Shown piece by piece: positions 47,663-59,085 of a DNA stretch of 64,000 nucleotides; position 1 is the stretch's first letter, and the number at the start of each line of letters is the position of its first letter. Made by a program: the position numbers and the translations under genes. Under the pieces are notes generated by a model. That model was not told where the DNA came from. It was given only the letters and a program-made list of their open reading frames with translations, and ran no database searches. The DNA comes from Adiantum capillus-veneris (Eukaryota > Streptophyta > Polypodiopsida > Polypodiales > Pteridaceae): positions 52,754,774 through 52,818,773 of the forward strand of contig CM043942.1 in assembly GCA_014529385.2 (NCBI GenBank), written 5' to 3'.

Positions 47663-49372
47663 ACAAAAATTGAAAGTGTGAACAGCTGCAAAGGCAGGGT
47701 GAAAGACTTTTGCTTGTCACAAACGAGAAAAATAGTCAAAGAGGTGCTCATTGAACATGCATATATGCACTCAGAGCTACATCTGAGAGAAATGTCAATA
47801 TTTTTTTTGTCTCACCAACCAAACTATGCATTTACTAACCTCCACTAAAGATTTTTTAAACAATATTTTACTTGTGTTTAACTTGTCTATTGGAGATATC
47901 TATCCCTCAAACAAAGAAGACTGGTAGCCGGTGGATTACATTATAGGAATTTTTTATGCATTCCATGCATGATGGGTGAGCTACTATATAATACTACTGC
48001 AAGGTAACACACCCCTTTTGAACACTCTGGTGTAGTCAGATTTGTCAAATTTGGTCTCGAGATGCCTCTTGAGACATCATACGTGTATGATGTCCAAGGT
48101 TACAGAATTTCAATTTTTTTCTTCACAGAACTTTTGCAAATGTCCTCTTGTATTCACAACATCAATCAATCATGAAAAAATATCAACAAAAGCCTGTTCA
48201 TTGCATTTTTACCGTTAAAACCAAACTTTTTCGTGATTTCAAATACAAACAAGCACTTCAAAAAATAATTCAGTGATGAATACCTTTAGATCAGAATTAG
48301 ATCACTTACCTAAAGCTACTCCTACTCATCATATGGGGTGTTGCAATTGTAAATAGAGAAACACTTCACTGCCACACACAAACTAGCAAATGCTTTTATC
48401 ACCTCACAAATCACTCAACCACCAACAACTACTCTAATCTAAAACTAGTACTACAAATTCTAACTAAATCTATCTAGTCACAGACCCTCGGCAAGACACA
48501 CGCTTCTTGGCTGTCCACTTGATCTTGGAATATTCTCTTTCGGATCCACTTAAGAAGAATGCTCTCTTTACCGAGACCAAATGAAGCAACCATCATACGG
48601 GTGTTAGTAGGATTACCTACTCAAGTCCTTCTGTCCCCAACAATGTTGCGGGAGCAAACCACACCACCTATAAAGTGCATGCAACACTACCTAGATCAAC
48701 ATAATGTCAATCGAGGACACAGATGACACAATAGGCGCATGGAGGCAGTCTATATAGCTTGTTAGACTGAGACCATCCCACACATACAACACTCTGGAAG
48801 GTAAACTAAACCAAAATCAAGAATCTCAATGCTCTCAACCACACCACCGAGCCCACATATACACACAAACAGAAGGAAAATCACCAAATCATACCAGAAT
48901 CGTATGAAACTTAAGGAACACCATCCCCTCACTAGGATACACCTACCCAAAGCCACTTAAAGTCTAACTGTTCAACTCTAATAAGAGCGTATACCAAAGT
49001 CACATTTTTCCCACTGGGTTTTTTCCCTTTGGTCATCCAAGTTTAAGACCATCCTAATCTAGAGACACCACCCATCACCATCCTATTGTATATATTCTTT
49101 CTACATTAACAATAAGAAATTGCTACCCAAATCAATTGACAATGACTTGGAGCAACAACTACAGATCATTGTGTACTTTTCAAGAGAAAATATTACCTTT
49201 ATGTACAACGGCAAAGATTCAACAAAGAAATGGCTATCCATGCCAAAATACTTGTCATCGACAGGGTTGATTATACTAACATTCTTGAAGATTCTAAGAA
49301 ACTATAGCAAGGCAATAGTCCTTTCTCAAGTCAAACAACTCCATGATATCATTTAGCATAACATAATGGTGA
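47663..49372. other. no gene recognised
   Basis: AT-rich DNA. A 78-codon frame at 49120-49356 opens with TTG and has no other support. Confidence 0.4.
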
Positions 49373-49957
49373 TCACCGATCGGGATGGTAGGGAGAACAT
49401 TTGTTGGAAAATCCCTCTGGGAGCTGAACACCCTCCAAAACACGTAAAGAACCAGTTTGAGGTGGCGCCATCTCATCACCAGTAGGCCCCGGCTGCGCTT
49501 TGCCTCCTCCGCTGTGTGTCCGGTGGTCATTTAAATTGACATTCAAATATAGTACGAGTCTAGTATAGTATTCCATGACACGACACTTTCGTCTATGTAC
49601 AGGACATTTGATGTCATTCCTATGTAAATGCTTTGGAAGCTTGAGGCTGCTCCTGTAGATAACATCTTTCTTGGAGCGGTTGAAACATATATCCTTCACA
49701 TGCACATATCGGCAGTCCTCAAACTCAAAAGTGCCCTCGGCCATCTGTTGCTCATATGCCTGCTCAAACTCTTCAAGAAAATGTCTTGTAGAAGCTAGCC
49801 ACTCTTGCAATGAGAAGTGAGGGTTAAAGATTGGCTTTATTTCTTGCTCCTGCTGCTGCTGAAGCACAATTCGATAGAGAAAATGGAATAGTTTGTCCTT
49901 TGGATCCTCGTTAGAGCAAGGCAAATCCTCCTCTATCTCAATCTTGAAGGGATCCAT
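49373..49957 (-). CDS. possible host protein-coding gene, unknown family (194 codons)
   Basis: The frame runs from an ATG at 49957 (MDPFKIEIEEDLPCSNEDPK) to a stop at 49373. It has an acidic start, a helical part (LFHFLYRIVL), a glutamine run (QQQQEQE), a second helical part (LQEWLASTRHFLEEFEQAYE), and a basic Cys/His-rich part (CRYVHVKDICFNRS, then HLHRNDIKCPVHRRKCR) that could bind zinc or nucleic acid. It then has a proline/glycine-rich end that may be read-through into an intron. A good TATA box lies 96 bases upstream of the ATG. No transposon motif is seen. Not recognised; this is the best host-gene candidate in the window. Confidence 0.5.
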   Translation of the reverse strand: MDPFKIEIEEDLPCSNEDPKDKLFHFLYRIVLQQQQEQEIKPIFNPHFSLQEWLASTRHFLEEFEQAYEQQMAEGTFEFEDCRYVHVKDICFNRSKKDVIYRSSLKLPKHLHRNDIKCPVHRRKCRVMEYYTRLVLYLNVNLNDHRTHSGGGKAQPGPTGDEMAPPQTGSLRVLEGVQLPEGFSNKCSPYHPDR

Positions 49958-50052
49958 TTGTAAAAGGAGACAAACAAATCTTTGAAAAAGAGGAGGCTAC
50001 TTTGAAAGCACTGTCTACGACAGGGGTACTAAGTAGGAAAAGAGAAAGGCAA

Positions 50053-50060
50053 TATTTATA
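50053..50060 (-). promoter_or_regulatory. TATA box upstream of the 194-codon ORF
   Basis: TATAAATA on the minus strand, in the context GGGTCTATAAATATTGCC. It puts a start site near 50025 and gives a leader of about 70 nt before the ATG at 49957. Confidence 0.55.
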
Positions 50061-50208
50061 GACCCATCCCACCAATGATTGTAATTATTTTGGTGCATTG
50101 AAGAGGACACACAACCCGAGGCAATCAGAACCACAGGATGTGCCACTTTGCGAGAGCAAAACCGAAAAAAACAGAACCTCTATAGCCTCCACACCACCCA
50201 AAAACAAC

Positions 50209-50589
50209 CTATGCATACCTATCATAAAGGGGCGCAATACCATGAATACGGGGTTCCACAAGAGCGCGAGAGCAAACTATGGCCGGATCTATAGTGGCCG
50301 GCCACACCAGTAATCCAAAAACGATAGATAGGTAGCGAGTGAGGGACAAACTCTCCTCAACTCGATGAACCAACACAGCTTTACAATGCAAAAGAAAGGG
50401 GTTTGGAGCACGATGGCTCGCCCTTTGACTGGCATACAAAACGGGAACTTGAGATCCTCTCCAGAGACCAGCAAATACCTCAAAAACAATTCGACACTCT
50501 GGCTCAGCTGAGTTCAGGTAGAGCACAAAGCAACCACAACCCGATGCGGATGTCCATTTGCATTGCCTCAAGTCTTTTCTAGCATCCAT
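50209..50589 (-). CDS. possible small ORF, unknown (126 codons)
   Basis: An ATG at 50589 in good context (AACATGGATG) opens a 126-codon frame. The product includes MDARKDLRQCKWTSASGCGC, CRIVFEVFAGLWRGSQVPVL and YLSIVFGLLVWPATIDPAIV, with one hydrophobic stretch near its end that could span a membrane. It lies upstream of the TATA box of the 194-codon ORF on the same strand. Not recognised; it may be chance or a first exon. Confidence 0.25.
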   Translation of the reverse strand: MDARKDLRQCKWTSASGCGCFVLYLNSAEPECRIVFEVFAGLWRGSQVPVLYASQRASHRAPNPFLLHCKAVLVHRVEESLSLTRYLSIVFGLLVWPATIDPAIVCSRALVEPRIHGIAPLYDRYA

Positions 50590-51852
50590 GTTTGCTTGTT
50601 TTTACTGTGATTGGTAGCACAATATTCAGCACATTTGTTTAGTATTAAAACATTAGATTCAATATGATTATCTATCATGATTCCTTGTCTAGGTTTAAGA
50701 ATCAAGCAGTCTGATTAAGCTATTTTGATCAAGTTAGGCTTTAAATATCTTCTCTTAATACCATGGAGAATGCCTTCCTAATAATCAATCGTTACTTTAG
50801 GTTCTTAACCCATTTAGGCAGTGTTGTGTGCAATGTACTAGGGCTTTCTAGTGGGCTTAGTCACTATTGACCTTTAGCTTAAGTATTATAAAGGGAGTTT
50901 ACTAGTATGACGAGCCTGGGGAGGGTAACCGTGTCAATATGACCCCCCAAAGTTACAAAATTGAAAGGCAATGAAAAACAAAAAACAAAAGTGCCAACAC
51001 ATGTAAAATCCTAATTCGGTACTTCACCCATATGTATTGCCTATGGTACTAAAGCCTTACAAGTTCCCAGTGTGGGCGCTTTCCTTTGAAAAGCAAAAAG
51101 ACCAAGGCATACAAAATAAACACACAAATCGAATGAATTAATGTGAAAAAACTTGGGGGGTCAAAGAAAAGGGAATAATTCAAGCAATGATTTCATAAGT
51201 AATTCCTTTTATCGTAGCTTAACTAGAAGGTCTTCTAGGTATAGCCTCTAGTCAGCCCTCGAACATGCAATACTTTGCTCTTGCGATTAAACAACTTAAT
51301 TGACCGGAGATAATTGAGAAGCTTGCCCATGGTATTAATAGTTGACCTCTAGTGCCTCTCAACCGTTGAATTAGCGACCCCAGACTTGTTTATTTTTTTA
51401 CCTCTATAAAACAGTGCTTATGCGTTTCATTATATTAGAGTTTAATGTTTAATGCTAATTTTTTAAATATTTTGTTACCAATCAATTTGTGTGCCTATTA
51501 ATTGCATATGATTTTTTATTGTATATGAGAATGCAATTACTGTGCGATTTATGGTTGATTTTGCAAGAAAGCTCAAGACTCAAACTCGGATGCTCTTCCA
51601 CCTCAACGAGCAGGATTCATCTCAATAGCTTCCAAGGATGGAATCTACATCAGGAAGCGGGGCATGTTAACCCTTACGGACATCCTATCACCTTCGACAG
51701 ATGCCTTATCCTTAATTGATTGAGTCATGGACCGGGCTTGTCGGTCCAATAGGAAAAGGGTAAGAGTGATCACCGATGAGAGGCGCACTCTAACTGTAAC
51801 ATTCAAGGGTTAGTTGGCTAAGCATGGGCTCCCAAGTGTGAATGAGGTGAGC
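50590..51852. other. no gene recognised
   Basis: AT-rich DNA. A 76-codon frame at 51489-51719 has no supporting signal. Confidence 0.4.
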
Positions 51853-51863
51853 TCATATAAAAG
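51853..51863 (+). promoter_or_regulatory. TATA box on plus strand
   Basis: TCATATAAAAG, followed about 100 bases on by a (GA)n tract (51965-51995) and then G/C-rich sequence with a short ATG frame (MVAPSSSRRGILHEG from 52051). It may start a host transcript or lie in an LTR. Confidence 0.35.
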
Positions 51864-51962
51864 TCACCTAAACCTAAAATCACTCATTCTATCATTTGTG
51901 CAATTGAAGAGTGCTCTTGCTCCATCTCCATCTTCTTCTTCATCTCCTTGTGTGTGTGTATG

Positions 51963-51999
<37 letters not shown>

Positions 52000-53149
52000 C
52001 GTCGAGCATTGCGACAACTTGGCGGTGGCGAGACGGTTGAGCGTGGCACGATGGTAGCTCCCTCTTCTTCGCGGCGAGGAATCCTCCACGAAGGCGAGTG
52101 TAGGGCGGTGAGTGACACACCCTTGCTCTCTTGAGCTTGCTAGATTAGTCCGGTTGTGTGCTTGCAGCCATTTGTGGCTCGTGCATAGTGTACGGCAAGT
52201 CCCTTGCTTTGACACGTTGTCGAAAAGTGTGCGGTCTAGCTGGGAAGGTGCAGAACCTCTGGCTGTGAGAGTTCATGATGAGAGTCACAAACCCTTTGCA
52301 AGAAAGCGTTTGTGGAGAATCACCAACCCTCTTTCTAAGGGTGACAGAGAATCTAAGAGCGTTCATGACAGCAAAGTCACAAACCTTCTTTCCTATCGTG
52401 CTTGGAAATTGCTTGTTTTCGTAGTCGAGAGTATGATGAGAGGATCATCAAATCACATTCAATTTCACTTAAAAAGACCATCGAAAAACATTAATGTTTC
52501 AGCCATGAAACCTTGATGCTCATACAAGCACAATTCTCAATCAAAACGCAAACCTCTTTCATGGTATCATTTAGCCTCGCCCCCAATTACATAGTCGTAG
52601 CATCAAATAGTTGAAAGGAATGCTCAAGCTTCCACCTTCTTGGAGACCATTTTTTTATTTTGCAGAGATTTAAGAGCTTCTATATTGAAGCCCAAACACC
52701 ATTTTGATAAGGGGAAACCCTAATTCACTCCCTCACAAGCTCAGTTACAAGATTGCGAAGAGGCGGGACTGCAACACACATAGATTGGGCAACCATGGAA
52801 GCTATTACACAGTAGAGAAAAATTTCTGGTTTTTTCTCTGTAAAAAGCAGCCCTCTCTCTCTTCCCCACGGAATTTTCAGCTGATGTGTCAATTTTTAGG
52901 CCATTTTTCCATTTTGGACCAAAACTAGGCCATTTTCAGCTCATTTTTTACCAAAAAAATACCATTTTTGATGCGAAAAATCCCAAACGGAGTCAGAAAA
53001 ATCCCTAAATTTGTGGGATCACTCGTATAAGCATAAAAAGAATAGATAATCATCATTTTCCATCAATATACCATTTTGGATCACTTTCCATGCTATTCTG
53101 CAACGGTGCTTATTAGCTGCTATTTTTGGCAATTTTTACCCGCATCAAT
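51864..53149. other. mixed region: leader-like sequence, then probable LTR of the minus-strand gypsy element
   Basis: 51864-52520 resembles a 5' leader with GA repeat and diverged phrases (GTCACAAACC, GAGAATC-A) repeated two or three times. From about 52560 to 53149 the minus strand looks like the R-U5 part of an LTR with a short GA tract at 52850-52865. No ORF is supported. Confidence 0.35.
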
Positions 53150-53425
53150 CTTTATAGGCGAGATGAGTGTGCCACCATGAAACACTTGGAATATATACAT
53201 TGTAAAACCAAATTAAGCATCTAATCATGTGGAAGAGAATGCAAATGTGCCACATCCAGGGCCATGACATTTCGGATAGGTATGTACATGATAATGACCG
53301 CAATAGACACTTCAACATATAGCACAATATGCACATGATTGCTTTTATTTGCATACATCGAGAAGTATCAAGAGTGAGGTGAATGTTTTATTTCACACTA
53401 TGTACGTGCCACGGCATGACAACCA
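53150..53425 (-). repeat. LTR-like U3 of the minus-strand gypsy element
   Basis: On the minus strand TGGTTGTCATGCC starts at 53425 directly after a polypurine tract, as a 3' LTR should. A TATA box (CCTATAAAG) lies at 53150-53158, about 270 bases in. The LTR's far end was not found, and its partner would lie beyond the CACTA element outside the window. Confidence 0.55.
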
Positions 53426-53443
53426 CCCCCTCTGAACCTGCAC
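53426..53443 (-). promoter_or_regulatory. polypurine tract of minus-strand gypsy element
   Basis: GCAGGTTCAGAGGGGG on the minus strand, immediately before the LTR-like start TGGTTGTC. Identical to 34811-34826 on the plus strand. Confidence 0.8.
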
Positions 53444-53479
53444 ATCCTCTGGTATGTGCCACAACAACATTTGTAGAGC

Positions 53480-54700
53480 ATTAAAACTCACGGTCAGACG
53501 CCATATTCTCACTTTCATTCTCAGTTTGCATATAGTTGGCTTCATCATCCTCTTCACTTGGTTGTGCATCAGATGGATCATAATCCCCTCGTCTTTTGAA
53601 TAATTTAATTCTTTTTCCTGCAATGGGAATTTTCAGTTCAGTCCCATCCAGTTCACGCAAGGTGTAAGTTGCATTTCCATGCACATGTTTGACAACATAA
53701 GGAAACCATCTCTTTGCAAGCTTCCTGATTGTAGAGTGCTAATTTTCAAGGCTACTATCGTACACCAACACCCAATCACCTTCTTCAATGTATTTTGGTA
53801 TGAGCCTATGCATCTTGTCAAATCTGTCTTTGTTTTTCAACCTTGCATTCTTTAGTCGAGCTTTTGCAAGCTCAATGTCTTCAGGCCTTCTTTCCAATTG
53901 CCGTATGCGCAATGCAAGAAGGTCTTCTCTACTCATTCCATCTTCCCATGGCAATACATTCCATGTAAGAACTACATCTTCAATTGGATTCACAGGTTTT
54001 TGACCATACATCAATTCAACACGCATGTGTTGTACGGCCAGCCCACAATGCAAATGGCAGTAACCTTGGCCACTCTCCAAGATTACCTTCACAAGCCTTA
54101 GCTAAAGCTTTGATTATTGGAGGATGTCCTCCTTCACTTTTGCCATTCCCCTCTGGGTTATACGCACAAGTTAAAGCTAGTTTGATGCCCATTCTAGAGA
54201 AGAATTCCCTTAATTCATCAGCATCCAATTCTCCTCTATCTGCAGTTATCTTTCCCACACACCCATAGCGACAGATCACATCTTCAAGAAGAAATTTACA
54301 TACAGCTTGTGTACTCTTTGTCCTCAATGCTCGCCCTTCAACTTGATTAGACAAATCTTCTCTTGAAAGCACCAGATACCTCATTTGCCAAAGTCCCAAA
54401 GGCATTGTAACCAAATCCACAACCCATTTGTAATGCATGGCTAATGGATAAGTAGGATGTAGTCCATCACGATGCCGTACATTTGAATACATTTGGCATG
54501 TCACACAAGACTCCACAAACTCAGCCACATCCTTATACATCCCTTTCCACCAATACCTTTCTTTTACCTTGGCAAATGTTGCCCATACACCTCGATGTCC
54601 TGCCCATAAACTTTCATGGAACTCCTTGATGATTTGTTGCTGAGTAACCTTATCGTATACTACGCGCAATGGTGTTCCATCTCTTCGTTTAGGATGCTCT
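53480..54700 (-). pseudogene. gypsy integrase region
   Basis: The H2C2 module (FHESLWAGHRGVWATFAKVK, FVESCVTCQMYSNVRHRDGL) lies at about 54480-54630. The core has YKWVVDLVTMPLGLWQMRYL near 54370-54430, CVGKITADRGELDADELREF near 54200-54260, and LACAYNPEGNGKSEGGHPP-type sequence near 54120-54180. The C-terminal part ends with YIEEGDWVLVYDSSLEN near 53740-53790 and a last acidic stretch (PSEEDDEANYMQTENESENM) before the purine tract. No chromodomain is seen. Confidence 0.88.
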
Positions 54701-54839
54701 TATAAGTAGCCATCCCTGAAGAAGTATCCGTATGCTTTTCTTCTTATCTCTTAAATTCTTTCTCAGTCCAATCATCCTGCTTTTGTAGAGTACTTAAGTA
54801 GCGACCTATCAAGAGCCATTCATCCTCATATAGTTCCTC

Positions 54840-55400
54840 TCAAAAGGACTCAAGTGAAGACACAAAACATGCATGACTACTCTTTGCATGATCAATAGTG
54901 TAAAACTTTGTGCCAACATCATCTCCCTCAATAATCATGTCATGTTCATCTTCATACCTTGCCCTAGATAGCATATCTGCCATTGGATTGTCTTTCCCTG
55001 CAATATGCTTGAACTCAGGATTCATGGACTTTATGTAGGCTATCCATCACAGCATTGCAATATCAGAAGTCAAACAATTTGTGATCATTCCAAGAAGAGG
55101 CAAACAATCAGTTTCCACAACCACTGATGCCCCTATCAAGTACTCCTTGTCACACCTCAATGCTGTAACCACCCCCCATAGTTCCCTTTTACTTGTGCAT
55201 AATCGCGTTGGCAAGAACTCAGAATCTTGGCTCCAAATCTCACCACATACCTTTTTCCTTCATCATCATCTTGCCCTACTGCCCATCCTATCCCTGTAGG
55301 ACTCGTGTCCACTGTCACAATGACAGGTCTCTCACATGCATAGTCTACCTTTCTCAAGGTTGGCGATGAAAGAAGTAGCTTCTTTCCCATCAAACTTTTG
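54840..55400 (-). pseudogene. gypsy RNase H region
   Basis: On the minus strand, CERPVIVTVDTSPTGIGWAV near 55270-55330 and RFGAKILSSCQRDYAQVKG near 55180-55235 are RNase H motifs. The region ends with PEFKHIAGKDNPMADMLSRA near 54960-55020, the normal closing block. Confidence 0.85.
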
Positions 55401-55589
55401 ATTCTTTCTCAACAACCTATAAAGGGGATCTGCTACGTGTGCATAATGTGGTATCCAAATAAGATAGAAGACGCAAGCACCAAGAAATCATTTGAACTTC
55501 AGTTATAGTTGTACATGTTTCTTTCATGTTTTTGATTGCATCCTTTTTTGGACAAGGTCTTCTACCATAAGGACCACACATATGCCCCA

Positions 55590-56200
55590 CAATCAACACT
55601 TCATTAACACCAAATACAAATTTTTGCCCTGATAGGGTAATATTAAATTCTTCAAGCTTTGACAAAATCTTCTCACAATCTTCGATATGGTCTGCAACAA
55701 ACTTACGACACCCCTTGAATCCATAGCTTCATCTTTATCTTTGTCTTCACATCCTTTGATGGGCACATCATCAAGAAATGGCATTGTGATTTGAGGTATG
55801 AAGTCACGTAGAACCATATTCATCCCATTCATCATGTGTGCAACTGAATTTGTTGCTCCTTGAGGTAAGGTACACATTTTTACCAATCCCAAAGGTGTTT
55901 TCATAGTTGTCAGATCTCTACTCCTGCAAACGCCTCTGTAAATTCATCCACTATAGGTCCTGTACCCACATTCCTGATGGTAACCTTGTTTACAGGTTGC
56001 ATATCTTGTATGAACCGCAAAGCTCCATTCTTCTTAGGCACAATAAACCACCTTGAATATGGCGCACAAGAAGGCTCCAAGATACCCATGCTAATCTTTT
56101 CATTGAGTAGTTCCATTAACTTTGGCAAATGTTCTTTTGGAACAGGAATTGGGCGTAGATTCCAAGGTACGTGAGGGATAGTGAAGATCACCATAGCTGC
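55590..56200 (-). pseudogene. gypsy reverse transcriptase region
   Basis: Minus-strand motifs: HVPWNLRPIPVPKEHLPKLM, MGILEPSCAPYSRWFIVPKK, NGALRFIQDMQPVNKVTIRN, then TPLGLVKMCTLPQGATNSVA and the catalytic region QITMPFLDDVPIKG near 55750-55790. The phrase set is typical of a gypsy group found in fungi and in non-seed plants. Confidence 0.88.
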
Positions 56201-56239
56201 AACAACATTAGGATCAACACACCCTATCTCATGTGGCTA

Positions 56240-57360
56240 GAAAGCAAAAGCCTTACCATGTCTTGAAAGCATTTCTTTAAAACTCTTCTTCTCTTCTTCT
56301 ATTAAAAACTCTTCACAACCAACTTTTATCTCTTTTAGGGATTCCATTGTGAACTTGTGTCCAGTTCTTTTTGGATCCCTAAGACTCGGCTGCAAAGAAG
56401 CTTGCTCTAGCTTTTTCCTGCAATCTGATGGTAAAGGTAAGGCCACTGGTCTCACTTTATTTGCCACCGTTTTGTACTTGGTCTCCACACGTACTTCTGG
56501 TCCTTCATTAGCATTGAAATCTTTCTGATCTTCAAAAGCCTCAATCACATCATACATTTCCATAGAGCATACTTCCACAATGTGGGTTTCATCTTGCATG
56601 CTAGAATCCATTATAGCTTCAAGCTCAAGCATAGTATCTACATGAGAAACTTGTTCAAAGAAACCTGAAAATATATTCAGTATCCTCTATGAAACCATTT
56701 TCTTTCATGTATTTCTGTACACTATATACATATGTTGCGCACTTCTTTTCATATCATCAAGCTTCATAAAACATACTGACCCATGCTCTATTAATCCCTG
56801 GAAACCTGTAGAAAATTTCTTCTTGCTTTGGGTCAGGCGAGAATCTTTTTATTCTTGTACAATTGCAATCTCGCTTCACAATGGTAATGGACAAAATAAC
56901 CCCTTGTCTCCCTGTACTCTTTGAACTCTTTGTTCGCTTTTGGAGAGGATACTCACGAAGACTATTGTGGTTCCTCTCATGATTCACACACCCAATCAAA
57001 AAAGTGCACATCTCGTTTCCATCTCTTCTCTTTACCCTAGCATAAGCAGAACCATCATCCAAGACCTTTGTTTCCATGCGAATGGCTGTGATGTATGGCT
57101 ACCCAAGGATAAGAGGATAGGTAGACATCTCCTGCACAAATAAATTTTGCTCATCCTTCACATTACCAATCGTCACTTTCACATTTGGACAAGCCCCATA
57201 CAACTCTTCTGATGAGTTATTTGCAGCTCTAATCATCCACCCATGGTATGTGTCTATCGGCCACTTACCCTTCATGGAAAGACTCTTGGACATAAGATTG
57301 ATCTCAGCGCCATGATCTATCAATGCAACATATCGCTCCTCAAGATCACCCACCTTGACT
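56240..57360 (-). pseudogene. gypsy protease and linker region
   Basis: The retropepsin-like segment YVALIDHGAEINLMSKSLSM lies near 57270-57330 on the minus strand, with NLFVQEMSTYPLILG as the closing motif near 57099-57143. An acidic linker (VCSMEMYDVIEAFEDQKDFN) and a basic stretch follow to about 56240. Confidence 0.7.
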
Positions 57361-57463
57361 AAGGTTTCTGTTGTAGATCTTGCCCAAAGACTTTTGGAGT
57401 AGTGGGTTTCTAGGAGGCTTCATCATCATAATCATCATCTGCAAATCGAGCATGTGCATCTCT

Positions 57464-58089
57464 TCAAGAAGACTGGTAGCATCCTACCATATTTTCATCA
57501 CAATCACTCTCTTGGACATGTATTCCATGTGCCTTAAGTGACTCCCCTTCACCCTCAGACTGTGGATGAATAGACTCAGTGAGAGTTTTCCTCTTTCTTT
57601 TTATGATATCTATAATTTCTTCATGAAACTCGCATTTAGCAATGCCAAGAACCTCACCCAAGGTAAACTCAACTTTGATATTCAAAATCCTTTCCTCCAA
57701 TACCTGCTTTAAGTTTGTGGCAGCATCAATTTCATATTGTAGTTTGTATGCAGGGCCTTTTGCTTTAGCTTTTCCTTTCTCTTTCTTCTTTCCTGTAGAT
57801 GCCTCCTCCATAGGAATCTCAAGAGGAGGAGGCACATGTGGTGGAGCCTCATAAGAAGGTCCTGGATCCTTTCTTCCACCAGCTCTTGTAACCCTCTTTG
57901 AAGTAGAAGGACCTGCATCTCCATTCTCACGTCTGCGCTTCTCTTCCACAATTGCTTCATTGTTATAGCATTTTGCAAGATAGGCATGCACTGATAAAGA
58001 GTCCACATGGTCATCCCAACCTGTTGTATGGCGTATGCAATCACCGGATTCATGTAATACCTGTTTAGTTACCTTTCCTTTTTTGGCTG
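57464..58089 (-). pseudogene. gypsy gag-like region (cut by CACTA)
   Basis: Coding-like sequence on the minus strand: DHVDSLSVHAYLAKCYNNEA, a lysine/proline-rich linker (RVTRAGGRKDPGP, KKKEKGKAKAKGPAYKL) and ATNLKQVLEERILNIKVEFT, leading into the protease region. It is interrupted at 58090 by the CACTA end. No zinc knuckle is visible in the part present. Confidence 0.6.
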
Positions 58090-58245
58090 CACTACAACAA
58101 AAAAGGGGGCCTTCGACGTAGGTTTCGACGGTCTCCATCGAAAAAACCGTCGAAATACACATCCCTACAAAAACGTCGCATATATGCGTCAAAAGGTATT
58201 GTTATCGACGCATATTTCGACATGCCTAACGACGCAGATGGCAAC
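58090..58245. repeat. CACTA terminal inverted repeat and subterminal repeats
   Basis: After the CACTACAACA terminus come short repeats of TCGACG in both orientations: TTCGACG, TTTCGACGGT, ACCGTCGAAA, TCGACGCAT, TTTCGACAT, ACGACGCAG. TTTCGACGG and CCGTCGAAA form an inverted pair. Subterminal repeats are the TnpA-binding sites in known CACTA elements. Confidence 0.85.
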
Positions 58246-58271
58246 GACCATAACAGAAAAAAAAATTCTTG

Positions 58272-58347
58272 GGCAGAGGACAGGCATCCTGGCCTGTGCC
58301 TAGTGAAAAGATGGACACAGCCACAGCCAGACTGCCTGTCCTCTGCC
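58272..58347. repeat. perfect 15-bp inverted repeat with 46-nt loop
   Basis: GGCAGAGGACAGGCA (58272-58286) and its exact reverse complement TGCCTGTCCTCTGCC (58333-58347). It would form a strong hairpin in RNA or single-stranded DNA. Confidence 0.9.
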
Positions 58348-58439
58348 GAAGAAAGCGAGCAGCACCAAAATCAATCGTGCTCCCGCAGAAATTTTGGCAG
58401 AGCTCCCTCGTTTTAACATAAACTAAACAAGAAAACCAT

Positions 58440-59085
58440 ATGTATATGCCTCCTACATGCTATCAATGTAGGATCTCACATGAGATTTAAGGCAAATGAA
58501 AGAAATGAAATGAACTTTGTGCAAAACCATAACCAACTTAAAACCATAATCATAACGAACTTTGTGCAAAACCATAACCAGCCACAACCATATTGATCAA
58601 AACCATAATGATAACCATAACCATAACCATAAAGTTAAACATAACCATAAACAAAACAATAACCATAACCATGTTTATACAAGAACAATAACCATAACCA
58701 TGTCTATACAATGACAATAACCATAACCATGTCTGAACAATAACCATAACCATGTCTATACAAAAAAAAAGAGATAGAAGCGTGTCTGTGTTTCACAAAA
58801 CATATATATGAAATCCACTGATGACTACGTGTCACAACCTGCACATAGGACAAGTCATAAAATTAGTATTGATATACTTCACATATACTTATTTAATTAA
58901 ATCAACTCACACATATTAACGTCTCACCTCAATCGATCAGCGAGACTCTAAGGCCTCCCAGTCTACAGTCTCTCCTAAAGCATCAAGATCATTCAATACT
59001 TCATAGATACCTCTGCGATATCCATCTGTCTCCTCCTGGCGTATCGAGGCTCGATGCATTGCAAGATTCTGCGTTTATACAAAAA
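58440..59085. repeat. CCATAA minisatellite and non-coding DNA of CACTA interior
   Basis: From about 58520 to 58765 the phrase ATAACCATAACCAT recurs; the right part has units of about 27 bp ending in CATGTCTATACAA. After 58770 nothing is recognised. Frames of M-V-M-V type on the minus strand are artefacts. Confidence 0.85.

Larger units (their letters stand above)
53425..58089 (-). mobile_element. Ty3/gypsy element fossil, minus strand, interrupted by CACTA transposon
   Basis: On the minus strand from 58089 down: gag-like region, protease, reverse transcriptase, RNase H, integrase, polypurine tract (53426-53443) and LTR-like sequence. Order is gypsy. Its 5' end lies on the other side of the CACTA insertion, outside the window. 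The reverse transcriptase motif is of the FLDD kind and the family looks different from the Tat-like and chromovirus elements in this window; no chromodomain is visible. Broken, roughly ten breaks. Confidence 0.9.

Noticed and set aside
58550-58753. Minus-strand frame of M-V-M-V-I type
   Set aside because: Translation of the CCATAA minisatellite.
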